Source: CBDCCV01 sp965215025
Lineage (GTDB): Bacteria; Bacteroidota; Rhodothermia; Rhodothermales; Salinibacteraceae
NCBI GenBank assembly: GCA_965215025.1
Contig: CBDCCV010000002.1
Location: 1,488,001 to 1,552,000 of the forward strand
Direction: 5' to 3'
Length of the DNA: 64,000 nt
Part shown: in pieces, positions 33,468-41,860 of the stretch
How the letters are laid out: the number at the start of each line of letters is the position of its first letter
Numbering within the stretch: the first letter of the stretch is position 1
The notes under the pieces: generated by a model
Told to the model about the DNA's origin: nothing
The model's input: the letters and a program-made list of their open reading frames with translations, nothing else
The model's database searches: none
Made by a program: the position numbers and the translations under genes

Positions 33468-35165
33468 TTACGGTGCACGCTCGGTTCCGCCGGACCAAGC
33501 CGATAGGACCTCGACGGCGCCCTCGACCTCCTCGCACCGCTCCTCGCGCAGCGGCCGAAGCCCTTCCTCCGCGCTGAAGCTGTCGGCGCTGGCGACGTGG
33601 CGCACGTTCTGGCGCGGCGCGCGGCGCACGGCGGCGCCTGCCGGCTTTGCGATTCGGTCTTCCACCCGCACGCCCGCCTCATCGATGCGGATGCGGCGCT
33701 CGAAGGAAGCCTCGCTTGCGTGGCCGGGGCGGAAGATCATCGCGCGCTTGAGCCACGGGATCAGCCGCCGGCCCATCGCCCGCGACAGCACGCGCAACGC
33801 GCCGTGCTTGGCGGGCGTCGGGACGTGGTACTGCATCGGCTGGCACGGGCCTTCCAGGCGCAGCGCATCTTCTGTTTTCTCCACGGCCCAGGCGTCGGAC
33901 CACCAGTTTGTCGTCCAGCGCTGCTCTTTTTCTTTTCCGTAGATGCGCCAGCCGTGATCGACGACGGGCGGCGCACCTTTGCGGTGGATGCGCAGCAGCC
34001 CGCCCTTGCGCGCGGCCACGAACGCCGTCCAGGTGCCGTCCGCCGCCCAGCGCGTCCAGTAGCCGCAGCCCGGCATCCACGTCGTCTCCTGCGTGGGTGC
34101 CTGTGCGTCGATCATCTTGCCGAGATGCGGCAGGCTGCGTACGACGCTGGCGTAGATGTAGTGCGCGTGGTAGCGGTCGTCGGTGGCCCAGAGGAAGTGC
34201 TCCGGCGCGTCGGCGTCGCGGAAGAGGGTTTCGACGAGCCAGGCGGCCGTGGCGTTACGGCGTCCCAGGCGCGCGAGGCCGTAGGGCACTACGTAATCGG
34301 TGTTGCGGCTGTTGAGCGTGGACGGGAGCCGCCCGTCCGCCCCGACCATGCCGGCTAGAAAGTCCACCGCGCGGTCCATAGCGCGGAGCGCGCGCGCGTC
34401 GCCGGTGGCGTCGTGGTAGTCGCAGAGCGCGTCGAGCGTGACGGTGAGGTAGCCGAAGTCCGGCCCGCCGTATTCGTTGAACCAGCCCTCAGCGTGCTGC
34501 GCGCCGAAGAGCCGCTTGGCGTGCTCTTCCACCTGCGCGGCGGTGACGCCGAGGCGCGGAAGCTGCGCGGCCAGCGCCAGTCCGGCCAGCCCAGCGGCCT
34601 GCTGGTTGGCGGCCTCGTCCTCGCGGCGGGCGGCCACGTGGCGCGCCAGCCTCCTAAGCGGCGCCCGGTCGATCTGCCGGAGCAGGTGCGGCGCGTCGCT
34701 CTGCCAGTCCACCAGGAGGCGCGCCGCCGCATAAAGGCCAAACGCCGCCGCCGGGTAGCTCTCCTCGAACGGGTAGTACTCGTCCACGCTGCCGCCGCGC
34801 CGCACCTGCCGCCCCAGCGCGCCCACGGCGCCGACGCACCATGCCTCGGCCTGCTCCGCCGGCAGCGGCCCTTCGAGGCATCCCGTGCGCAACGCTTCGA
34901 GCAGAAACGCGCCCTGCTGCAAGATGGACGAGGGGAAGTCGCGGATCTTGTAGTGCCAGTAGTTCCGGTCAAAGCATCCGAACGTGGGCGAGGCGGGATC
35001 ACGGTCCATCTGCGTGAGGACGCGCGCACGCTGGCACCGCGCGTAGTGCCGCAGCTTCTCCTCGACGCCATGCGCCGCGTGCCGCGCGTCGGCGCGCGCC
35101 TGCTCGGCCTCGCCTACGGCGTTTTCAGCCTGTGTCTCGCTTGTGCGTTGGGGGCCGTTCATCAT
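33468..35165 (-). CDS. Alpha/alpha-toroid, polysaccharide-lyase-like protein
   Basis: The 565-residue protein starts at the ATG at 35165. The first 350 residues are rich in helices with repeated aromatic and Ala patterns (YYPFEESYPAAAFGLYAAARLL, GGPDFGYLTVTLDAL), as in alpha/alpha-toroid domains of heparinase II/III and related lyases. The rest is beta-rich (TWTAFVAARKGGLLRIHRKG, VVDHGWRIYG). No signal peptide is visible, which is odd for a secreted lyase and suggests a cytoplasmic role. Genes of this look are common in capsule loci, where some trim or modify the polymer. The family is assigned by fold impression only. Confidence 0.5.
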   Translation of the reverse strand: MMNGPQRTSETQAENAVGEAEQARADARHAAHGVEEKLRHYARCQRARVLTQMDRDPASPTFGCFDRNYWHYKIRDFPSSILQQGAFLLEALRTGCLEGPLPAEQAEAWCVGAVGALGRQVRRGGSVDEYYPFEESYPAAAFGLYAAARLLVDWQSDAPHLLRQIDRAPLRRLARHVAARREDEAANQQAAGLAGLALAAQLPRLGVTAAQVEEHAKRLFGAQHAEGWFNEYGGPDFGYLTVTLDALCDYHDATGDARALRAMDRAVDFLAGMVGADGRLPSTLNSRNTDYVVPYGLARLGRRNATAAWLVETLFRDADAPEHFLWATDDRYHAHYIYASVVRSLPHLGKMIDAQAPTQETTWMPGCGYWTRWAADGTWTAFVAARKGGLLRIHRKGAPPVVDHGWRIYGKEKEQRWTTNWWSDAWAVEKTEDALRLEGPCQPMQYHVPTPAKHGALRVLSRAMGRRLIPWLKRAMIFRPGHASEASFERRIRIDEAGVRVEDRIAKPAGAAVRRAPRQNVRHVASADSFSAEEGLRPLREERCEEVEGAVEVLSAWSGGTERAP

Positions 35166-35173
35166 CGCCTCGG

Positions 35174-36610
35174 TTAACGCTCTTCCTGCGCTACGGCATC
35201 ATGCTCACGCCGAAGGGCTGCGTGCGCCACGATTTCTTCCCAGCGCGCCGACGTGCGCTCGCGCGTAAACGGCACCTCGCTCAGGCCCTTGCGCTTCGTG
35301 GGTTTGGAGATGCGCTTCCACGTCTTGCGCAGCACGTTGAAGAGCTTCCCGATGAGGTCCGGCGGCACGTGCGCCACGATCCAGCGCGCCCACCGCCGCT
35401 TGCCGACGGCGAAGAGCGTGCTGATGACGGCCTCCACCAGCCGCCGCTCTAACGGAATGCGCGCCGGCCGGTAGCCGTACTCCGGGACGGGCCGGCCCAG
35501 GCGCCGCTGCAAGCCCAGCCGCAAGAAGCTGCCTCGCTTTTTCATGTCCAGCATGTGCCCATGCATCGAAAGCGCCTCGTCCGGATCGGTCGGGTCGAGC
35601 ACGAGGGCGCCCTTTTCCTGCATGGCCTCGAGCACCTGCTGTGCCGTCGAGCTACGGACGACGACCACGGCGAAGCCGCCGCCGCTGGCCTCCAGCGTCG
35701 GGTTCCAGGCATCGCCTACGGAGAGGTCCGTGGCCTCGTTGGTGAAGTCGGGCGTGATGAGGCAGTTGCGCGAGACGTAAAACGGGATGAGGTAGTTGTA
35801 GTAGAACTTCTTCGCGCGGAGCATCTGCCCGTCGGCGGTCTGGACTTCGAGGTAGCCCGGCCACTCGCCCGCGCGCCATTTTAGCGAGGTGATGGGTACG
35901 TCGTCCGGCACGCCGTTGGCCCGCACGAAGGCGCGCACGGCGCCGGCGTACATGTTCGTCCCGGTGTACGGCCCGGCCACGAACGCCACCTTCCGGGCGG
36001 CCGGGTGCCCGGCGGCTTGCAGCATCCGCAGCGCCGCCACCTGCTCGGGCAGCCCGACGAAGGCGAGGCGCCCCGGAAACGCCTCAATCTCGGGCAGCAC
36101 CGTCAGCGTGGGGGTGACGGCGTAGACGCTCTGCGCGGCGGCGAGCACCTCCGCGCGCGTCGTGGCGATCACGGGGTCCGCCCGCTCCGGCTCGCTCAGG
36201 CCTTGATGGAGCACCACGGCGCCGTCCACCTGTCCCGTCTCCAAGAGATGGATCAGCACGCTGCTGATGACGCCGCCGGAAGCCCCCTGCCGGCGGATGG
36301 AGGGGTCGCCGGAGTAGCCAATCGCCACCTGCTGGTGCGGGCCGAGGAGCGGGTGTACCGGGCCGTAGTTCAGGCTGCTGAGCAGGTCGGGGTACGGCAC
36401 GCCGCGTCCTGGACACACGGACCATGCCAACGCCAGCCTTTCATCTTCTTCGGCCGTGAGCAGGCGCTTAGGGTGCGGCAGCGGACCACGCGGCGTCTCC
36501 TCAAAGCCGAGCAGGTCCGGATTCAGCCCCACGCAGGCGCCGCAGTGCATACAGTTGCCCGGCGCGACCACCTCTTCCTGGAAGCGCGTCCAATGCGTCG
36601 GGGTTTGCAT
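35174..36610 (-). CDS. F420 hydrogenase/dehydrogenase beta-subunit (FrhB)-like iron-sulfur protein
   Basis: The 478-residue protein starts at the ATG at 36610 (MQTPTHWTRF). CMHCGAC (C20, C23, C26) and C66 form a 4Fe-4S ferredoxin-like site. The central part has GYSGDPSIRRQGASGG and the C-terminal part has SRNCLITPDFTNEATDLSVGDAW, the FrhB/FdhB C-terminal signature. FrhB proteins bind FAD and pass electrons between iron-sulfur centres and a deazaflavin or other partner. Homologues occur in bacterial glycan loci with unknown roles. It lies 8 bp upstream of the toroid protein gene, so the two are probably co-transcribed. Confidence 0.85.
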   Translation of the reverse strand: MQTPTHWTRFQEEVVAPGNCMHCGACVGLNPDLLGFEETPRGPLPHPKRLLTAEEDERLALAWSVCPGRGVPYPDLLSSLNYGPVHPLLGPHQQVAIGYSGDPSIRRQGASGGVISSVLIHLLETGQVDGAVVLHQGLSEPERADPVIATTRAEVLAAAQSVYAVTPTLTVLPEIEAFPGRLAFVGLPEQVAALRMLQAAGHPAARKVAFVAGPYTGTNMYAGAVRAFVRANGVPDDVPITSLKWRAGEWPGYLEVQTADGQMLRAKKFYYNYLIPFYVSRNCLITPDFTNEATDLSVGDAWNPTLEASGGGFAVVVVRSSTAQQVLEAMQEKGALVLDPTDPDEALSMHGHMLDMKKRGSFLRLGLQRRLGRPVPEYGYRPARIPLERRLVEAVISTLFAVGKRRWARWIVAHVPPDLIGKLFNVLRKTWKRISKPTKRKGLSEVPFTRERTSARWEEIVAHAALRREHDAVAQEER

Positions 36611-36664
36611 AACGAGGGATTGGGCGCGCAAGGTAAAGCAGAGGAGGGCCGGCAGCACGAGAAG

Positions 36665-37624
36665 CTACGCCTCCTGCGCATCGGTCAGGGTCAGGCTGGC
36701 GGCGGAGTAGCGGTTCAGGAAGGGCAGCCCGCCGAGGGCCAGGAGCAGGTACCGCAGCGTGCAGAGGAGGCCGAGCGCCGCCGCCGTCGGCGCGTCGAGG
36801 TACGGCTCGAAGAGCACGATGAGCGCGGCGTCGCGCGTTCCCACGCCGGCGAACGTGAGCGGGAGCAGGCCGGCCAGGAGCGCCAGCGGCGCCAGCGCGA
36901 GGCTGGCCAGAAAGGGCGCCCACGCGCGCAGGGCCAGGATAAAGAGCCAGATCTGCAATAGATGCAGAAACCAGATGAAGACGGAAAGACTTCCCACCTT
37001 AGCCGCCTGCGTTTTGTCGTTCCAGAAGTGCGCCTGCATCCGGCCCCAGGCCTCGGCCAGCGCGCCGAGGCGCCCGCTTACCCGCTTCGGCAGGAGCCGC
37101 CGCGCTTGGGCAAAGCTCCACCGCGCAAACGCACGCGAGGCCAAAAGCGTGAAGAGGAACGCGAAGGCCGCCGCCACGCTCAGCGCGGCAACGCCGAACG
37201 CCCACGCCTCACCAGCCACGAGCACGAGGCCGAAAAGGCACCACAGCAGCAGCGCGAGCAGGTCAGACGCCTTCTCGAACACGACGAGCGAGAGCGCGAG
37301 CGACCCGCTCAGGTGGCCGCGCTCTTTCATGAAGTACGCCTTGGCCACGTCGCCCATCTTTGAGGGCAGGACCATGTTGAGCGTGCTCGCGGCCAGGATC
37401 AACCGGGTGGCCTCTCCGAAGCGCAGCGCGCTCCCTTCCGGCATGAGCATCCGCAAGCGCCACGCCGTGAGCATCGCCAGGGGGGCCACCATCCCCAGGC
37501 TCACGGCCATCCACCCGGCCTGGACGTGCTGGAACGTGCGCACCAGCTCCGCCGCGTCGATCTGCCAGTAGATCGCCCCGAGCACGACCAGGCTGACGAC
37601 GATGGAGACGATCCGTTTTTTCAT
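36665..37624 (-). CDS. UPF0104/LPG-synthase-type membrane protein
   Basis: The 319-residue integral membrane protein has about eight hydrophobic segments. It carries the family landmarks WRLRMLMP and NMVLPSKMGDVAKAYFMK, typical of the lysylphosphatidylglycerol synthase transmembrane (UPF0104) family. Members flip or present lipids and often sit beside polyprenyl-phosphate glycosyltransferases, as here with the GT2 48 bp upstream. A role in moving a polyprenyl-linked sugar to the outer face for the GT-C enzymes is a reasonable inference. It has only the membrane part and lacks a synthetase domain. Confidence 0.82.
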   Translation of the reverse strand: MKKRIVSIVVSLVVLGAIYWQIDAAELVRTFQHVQAGWMAVSLGMVAPLAMLTAWRLRMLMPEGSALRFGEATRLILAASTLNMVLPSKMGDVAKAYFMKERGHLSGSLALSLVVFEKASDLLALLLWCLFGLVLVAGEAWAFGVAALSVAAAFAFLFTLLASRAFARWSFAQARRLLPKRVSGRLGALAEAWGRMQAHFWNDKTQAAKVGSLSVFIWFLHLLQIWLFILALRAWAPFLASLALAPLALLAGLLPLTFAGVGTRDAALIVLFEPYLDAPTAAALGLLCTLRYLLLALGGLPFLNRYSAASLTLTDAQEA

Positions 37625-37672
37625 TCTGAAAGAGGCGCCGCGCGCCGTTCGAAAGGGCCGCCGTTTGGAGAG

Positions 37673-38722
37673 CTACCGCTCCGCCACGCCCTCTGGCGTC
37701 TGCGCCTTTTCGGGCGCTCGCGCTCCATCGAGCAGGCCGTTGCCGGTGTCGTGCACGCGCGGGCCGCTGCGATGCGGAGGCGCGTCGCCGAGTTCGAAGC
37801 GGCGCACGCGGCCTTTGATGTTCTCGAGCATCTTGCGGTTGGCCGCCATAAGGTCGGCCACGAGGCCGAGCGTCCAGAGCTGCCCGGCCACGACGATGAG
37901 GATGGCCGCCAGGATCAGGCTCGGCGAGCGCGTGCGCTCCATCCCCTGCGCAAAGTAGATGAGCCAGCGGATGCATAAAATCAGCCCGCCGATGAACGGG
38001 ATGCTCCCCAAGAACGCGAAGAAGCGCAGCGGACGGTACACCATGAAGATGCGCAGGATCGTCATAATCGACCGCCGCACATAGGAGCCGATGCTCTTGA
38101 CCAGGCGCGAGGGGCGCAGGTCCTCGTTCGTGCGGATGGGCACGGACTTCACCGGCACGCCGCTCTGCCCGAGCTGGATGATGGTCTCAAGCGTGTAAGT
38201 GTACTCGCTGAAGACGTTGAGCTGAAGGGCCGCGTCGCGGCTGATGGCGCGGAAGCCGCTCGGCGCGTCGGCCACATCGGTTTGGCTGGCTGCGCGCACG
38301 ACGCGGCTCCCGATGCGCTGCAAGAACTTCTTCGTCATCGAGAAGTGCTCCGTGTCCCCAATGGGCCGCTCGCCCACGACCATGCCGGCCTCGCACTCAA
38401 GAATCGGCGTGACGAGCTTGTGGATGTCGTCCGCGCAGTACTGGTTATCGGCATCGGTGTTGACGATGACGTCGGCGCCGGCCTGCAGGCACGCCTCGAT
38501 GCCGGCGACGAACGCCTTGGCCAGGCCCTGATTCGCGGGCAGGGAGACGACGTGATCAACGCCGTGGCGGCGGGCCACCTCGGCCGTGCCGTCCGTCGAG
38601 CCGTCGTCGATGACGAGCCACTCGACCTCGTCCACGCCGGGGAGCGCGCTCGGCAGCGCCGCCAGCGTGACGCCTAGCGTCTCAGCCTCGTTGTAACAAG
38701 GGATTTGAATGATAACTTTCAT
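37673..38722 (-). CDS. GT2 polyprenyl-phosphate sugar synthase-like (DPM1/ArnC type)
   Basis: The 349-residue protein begins MKVIIQIPCYNEAETL, with IDDGSTDGT at 38-46 and the metal-binding NTDADNQY at 88-95. Two C-terminal membrane helices follow (about 234-258 and 266-291). This layout matches GT2 enzymes that move a sugar from a nucleotide donor to undecaprenyl phosphate on the cytoplasmic face. It should feed the GT-C proteins encoded downstream. The gene begins 49 bp from the left end of the IS982 element, so the insertion may separate it from the upstream part of the operon. Confidence 0.88.
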   Translation of the reverse strand: MKVIIQIPCYNEAETLGVTLAALPSALPGVDEVEWLVIDDGSTDGTAEVARRHGVDHVVSLPANQGLAKAFVAGIEACLQAGADVIVNTDADNQYCADDIHKLVTPILECEAGMVVGERPIGDTEHFSMTKKFLQRIGSRVVRAASQTDVADAPSGFRAISRDAALQLNVFSEYTYTLETIIQLGQSGVPVKSVPIRTNEDLRPSRLVKSIGSYVRRSIMTILRIFMVYRPLRFFAFLGSIPFIGGLILCIRWLIYFAQGMERTRSPSLILAAILIVVAGQLWTLGLVADLMAANRKMLENIKGRVRRFELGDAPPHRSGPRVHDTGNGLLDGARAPEKAQTPEGVAER

Positions 38723-38771
38723 GCCCGCAAACCGTGTTCGGCGAGTGGCTGTCAGCGCCCCGTCGTATCTA

Positions 38772-39729
38772 ACCCAAGTTGTGACCTATGCGAGCGTAGC
38801 GGCCATAGTTGAAAATGGCGATGTCCAGGCGCCATGTTGAGCCGGTAAACCGCCAAGTTTGCCCACCTCAACGCCGCTGCCATGGACACCGCCATCACTG
38901 CAATCTACTGCCTCACCGACGACTTTCTCAAAGCCCTCGGCCACCGCGAAGACGCCCAAAGCACCATGTCCGATGCCGAGGTCATCACCACCGCCCTCGT
39001 GGCTGCGCGCTACTTCGGCGGCAACTTCGAGTCCGCGCGCGAGCACCTCTGCAGGCCTGACCTCATTCCCAGAATGCTCTCTCGCAGTCAGTTCAACCGG
39101 CGCCTGCACCGGCTTACCGCCCTGGTCGTGCGCCTCTTCGAGGTCCTGGGCCGGTGCTGGAAAGGTCAGTCTCCAGGCAACGACTTCCTGATTGACTCCT
39201 TCCCCGTAGCCTGCTGCGACGACATCCGCATTCGGCGCTCGCGCCTTTATCCGCTGGAAGAGACCGGCGGCGCTTTTCGAGGCTACACCGCCTCGAAACG
39301 GCGTTTTTTCTACGGCGTGAAGGCTCATCTTCTGACGACTTCCGAGGGGCGTCCGGTGGAACTGGTGCTCACGCCCGGCTCGCACAGCGACGTGCGCGCG
39401 CTTGACTACTTCAGCTACGACCTGCCCGAAGGCGCGACCATCTACAGTGACAAAGCTTACAACGACTACTTCGTTGAGGACGAACTCGCTGCCGGCCAGG
39501 GCGTGACCCTCTCGCCGATGCGGCGCAAGAACTCGAAGCGGCCCGTGGAGCAGTTCGTCGCCTTCGTGCAGCACTACACCCGCAAGGCAATCGAGACCGC
39601 CGGTAGTCTCATCGAACGGCTCTTGCCGAAGTCGATCCATGCTGTCACCGCGCGCGGGTTCGAGTTGAAGGTGGTCTTGTTCGTGTTGGCCTGCAGCATC
39701 ACCACTGGCCTGTAGGTCACAACTTGGGT
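38772..39729 (+). mobile_element. Complete IS982-family insertion sequence (958 bp)
   Basis: Terminal inverted repeats are ACCCAAGTTGTGACCTA at both ends: left from 38772, right ending 39729 on the opposite strand, 17 of 17 identical. The flanks carry a direct repeat TATCTA (38766-38771 and 39730-39735), a likely 6-bp target duplication. Length, ends and transposase type fit IS982. It is inserted in an intergenic region with its transposase facing against the capsule operon. Intact ends and duplication indicate a recent and possibly active element. Confidence 0.92.
38882..39715 (+). CDS. IS982-family transposase
   Basis: The 277-residue DDE transposase has the family landmarks SRSQFNRRL (68-76), IDSFPVACC (104-112, catalytic D105) and FRGYTASKRRFFYGVKAHLL (132-151). 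It also has IYSDKAY (187-193, D190) and KAIETAGSLIERLLP (235-249, catalytic Glu probably E238). The single uninterrupted frame spans almost the whole element, ending 14 bp before the right end. All three catalytic acids are present, so the element may be active. Confidence 0.92.
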   Translation: MDTAITAIYCLTDDFLKALGHREDAQSTMSDAEVITTALVAARYFGGNFESAREHLCRPDLIPRMLSRSQFNRRLHRLTALVVRLFEVLGRCWKGQSPGNDFLIDSFPVACCDDIRIRRSRLYPLEETGGAFRGYTASKRRFFYGVKAHLLTTSEGRPVELVLTPGSHSDVRALDYFSYDLPEGATIYSDKAYNDYFVEDELAAGQGVTLSPMRRKNSKRPVEQFVAFVQHYTRKAIETAGSLIERLLPKSIHAVTARGFELKVVLFVLACSITTGL

Positions 39730-39774
39730 TATCTAACATAACGATCCGCCCACCACACGAAAAGCGAAAAAACT

Positions 39775-40326
39775 GTGCCTTCTCCTCTGGCTCACACGCT
39801 GGCCGGCTGCACGGCAGCCACGCTGGCCGCCGCGCGCCACGCCCCAAGCGGCGTCCGCTGGCGCTGGCTGCTTCTGCTGGTGCTCCTGGCGAACCTGCCG
39901 GACCTCGACTTCCTGCCTGGCCTTTTCATCGGACAGCCCGAGGCGTTTCACCGGGGCGCCAGCCACAGCGCGGCAGCGGCGCTCCTGTGCGGCGGCGCCC
40001 TGGGGGCCGTTGGCTGGTGGCGCGGCGCGCGCGTTGGGCTATGGTTCGCGCTCGGCGCCGGCGCCTACGGCTCGCACCTCGTGCTCGACTTTTTTTCGCC
40101 CGCGACGGACGCCTCGTCCGGGCTGCCGCTCTTGTGGCCGCTGAGCGCGGAGCGGTTCCTCTCGCCGTGGCCGCTCTTCCTGTCCATCGAGAAGAGCGGC
40201 GTGGGCGCGGGCTTTCTCGCCAGCCTTTTGAGCGCGCACAACCTTGTGGCGGTGGTGTGGGAGGCCGTGCTCTTGGCGCCGGTCGTGGCGGCGGCGTTTT
40301 TTCTTCAGCGGCAGCGCGCGGCGTAG
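39775..40326 (+). CDS. Membrane-bound metal-dependent hydrolase-like protein (DUF457/YdjM type)
   Basis: The 183-residue protein starts at a GTG at 39775 (reads PSPLAHTLAG). It has LPDLD at 41-45, HRGASHS at 59-65 and SHLVLDF at 99-105, the conserved His/Asp set of the YdjM/DUF457 family, between about four hydrophobic segments. The biochemical role of the family is not settled. It is one of few rightward genes in the locus, lies 46 bp past the IS right end, and converges on the UDP-sugar dehydrogenase gene with a 15-bp gap. Whether it serves the capsule is unclear. Confidence 0.75.
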   Translation: MPSPLAHTLAGCTAATLAAARHAPSGVRWRWLLLLVLLANLPDLDFLPGLFIGQPEAFHRGASHSAAAALLCGGALGAVGWWRGARVGLWFALGAGAYGSHLVLDFFSPATDASSGLPLLWPLSAERFLSPWPLFLSIEKSGVGAGFLASLLSAHNLVAVVWEAVLLAPVVAAAFFLQRQRAA

Positions 40327-40341
40327 TCGCGTCGCGCTTGG

Positions 40342-41706
40342 CTACGCGTGCGCGGCGGCGGGGCGCTCCCGGCTCTGCTCGACGGCCCGGCGCGTGTCCA
40401 CAAGGAGGCGCGCCTTCTCGTGCACGTCGGCCCAGTCGTAGGCCGAGTGGTCCGTGGCGATGACCACGCAGTCGGCCCCCGTGAGGGCGGCGTCGAGGTC
40501 TTCCACGGACGTCATCTCCAGCTCGTCGTAGCTGAACGAGGGCACGTGCGGGTCGTGGTAGGAGACCTCGGCGCCTTTTTCCTTGAGCAGCGTCACGATG
40601 TCCAACGCGGGCGACTCGCGCAGGTCGCTCACGTTCTTTTTGTAGGCCACGCCCAGGACAAGGACTTTGCTGCCGTTGACGGCCTTTCTGGCGCCGTTGA
40701 GCGCGTCCTGCACCTTCTGCACCCAGTAGTTGGGCATGGAGGTGTTCACCTCCGAAGCCAGTTCGATAAAGCGCGCGTTGTAGTTCAAGGTCTTGAGCTT
40801 CCACGAGAGGTAGAGCGGGTCCACGGGGATGCAGTGCCCGCCCAGGCCCGGCCCCGGCACGAACTTCATGAACCCGAACGGCTTCGTCGCCGCCGCCTCG
40901 ATGACCTCCCAGGCGTCCAGGCCGAGGCGGTCGCTCATGAGGAGCACCTCGTTCACCAGGCCGATGTTCACCGCGCGGAAGGTGTTCTCCAGGAGCTTGA
41001 CCATCTCGGCCGCCTCGGTGGAGGAGACGGGCACGACCGTCTCGATGGCCTGGCCGTAGAGCGCCTGCCCGGCTTTGGTGCACGAGGGCGTGACGCCGCC
41101 CATCACCTTGGGCGTGTTCACGGTGGTCCAGTCCTCGCGGCCGGGATCGACGCGCTCGGGGCTGAAGCACAGGAAGAAGTCCTCGCCCACGGTGAGCGCG
41201 CCGCCGTTCTGGCGGCCTTGCTGCAGCGCCGGCAGCATCACCTCCGTCGTCGTGCCGGGGTACGTCGTGCTCTCCAGAACGACGAGCATCCCCGGATGCA
41301 GGTGCCGCGCGATCTCCTCCGTGGCCGCGAGGATGAACGAGATGTCTGGGTCGCCCGTCTTCCTCAGCGGCGTGGGGACGCAGATGGAGACGGCGTCGCA
41401 GTCGGAGAGCGCGTCGAAGTCCGTCGTGGCCGAGAGCTTCCCGTCTTCGACGAGGCGCTTAACCTGCTCGCTCGGCACGTCCTCGATGTAGGACTCGCCC
41501 CGGCCGATGGCCTCGGTCTTGCGCACGTCCACGTCGATGCCGACCGTCTCGAAGCCGGCCTCGCCGAAGACCGTAGCGAGCGGCAGCCCCACGTACCCCA
41601 GCCCGATGATGCCGATGCGCGCCGAGCGGTCTTCAATGCGGCCGAGGAGCGTGGCTTGTGCGTCCTGGTTTTTCTGCTGCTGATTTGCTTCTTGACGTGC
41701 TTCCAT
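40342..41706 (-). CDS. UDP-sugar 6-dehydrogenase (WbpA/WecC/Ugd family)
   Basis: The 454-residue protein has the NAD-binding GLGYVGLP at 35-42, FSPERVDPG (181-189) and the catalytic cysteine C292 in GPGLGGHCIPVDP. These enzymes oxidise C6 of a UDP-hexose to the uronate in two NAD-dependent steps. The FSPERVDPG and PGLGGHCIPVDP forms are closest to UDP-GlcNAc/UDP-ManNAc dehydrogenases (WbpA type), but UDP-glucose cannot be excluded. The N-terminal 30 residues are Gln-rich and dispensable-looking. It lies downstream of the epimerase gene; together they make acidic sugar precursors for the capsule. Confidence 0.9.
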   Translation of the reverse strand: MEARQEANQQQKNQDAQATLLGRIEDRSARIGIIGLGYVGLPLATVFGEAGFETVGIDVDVRKTEAIGRGESYIEDVPSEQVKRLVEDGKLSATTDFDALSDCDAVSICVPTPLRKTGDPDISFILAATEEIARHLHPGMLVVLESTTYPGTTTEVMLPALQQGRQNGGALTVGEDFFLCFSPERVDPGREDWTTVNTPKVMGGVTPSCTKAGQALYGQAIETVVPVSSTEAAEMVKLLENTFRAVNIGLVNEVLLMSDRLGLDAWEVIEAAATKPFGFMKFVPGPGLGGHCIPVDPLYLSWKLKTLNYNARFIELASEVNTSMPNYWVQKVQDALNGARKAVNGSKVLVLGVAYKKNVSDLRESPALDIVTLLKEKGAEVSYHDPHVPSFSYDELEMTSVEDLDAALTGADCVVIATDHSAYDWADVHEKARLLVDTRRAVEQSRERPAAAHA

Positions 41707-41860
41707 AAGGTGATGAGGGGTCCAGTAGCGGAGTTAGCGGTGTGGCGAATCGAAAAAAGGGGAAAGGCGCAGGCTCAAAGAAAGCGAATACGGCGCATAG
41801 AAAAAGCGCGCCGTGGCTGTACAAACGGAGCAAAAGGAATGCGCCGGGCGGGCGGCTCCC

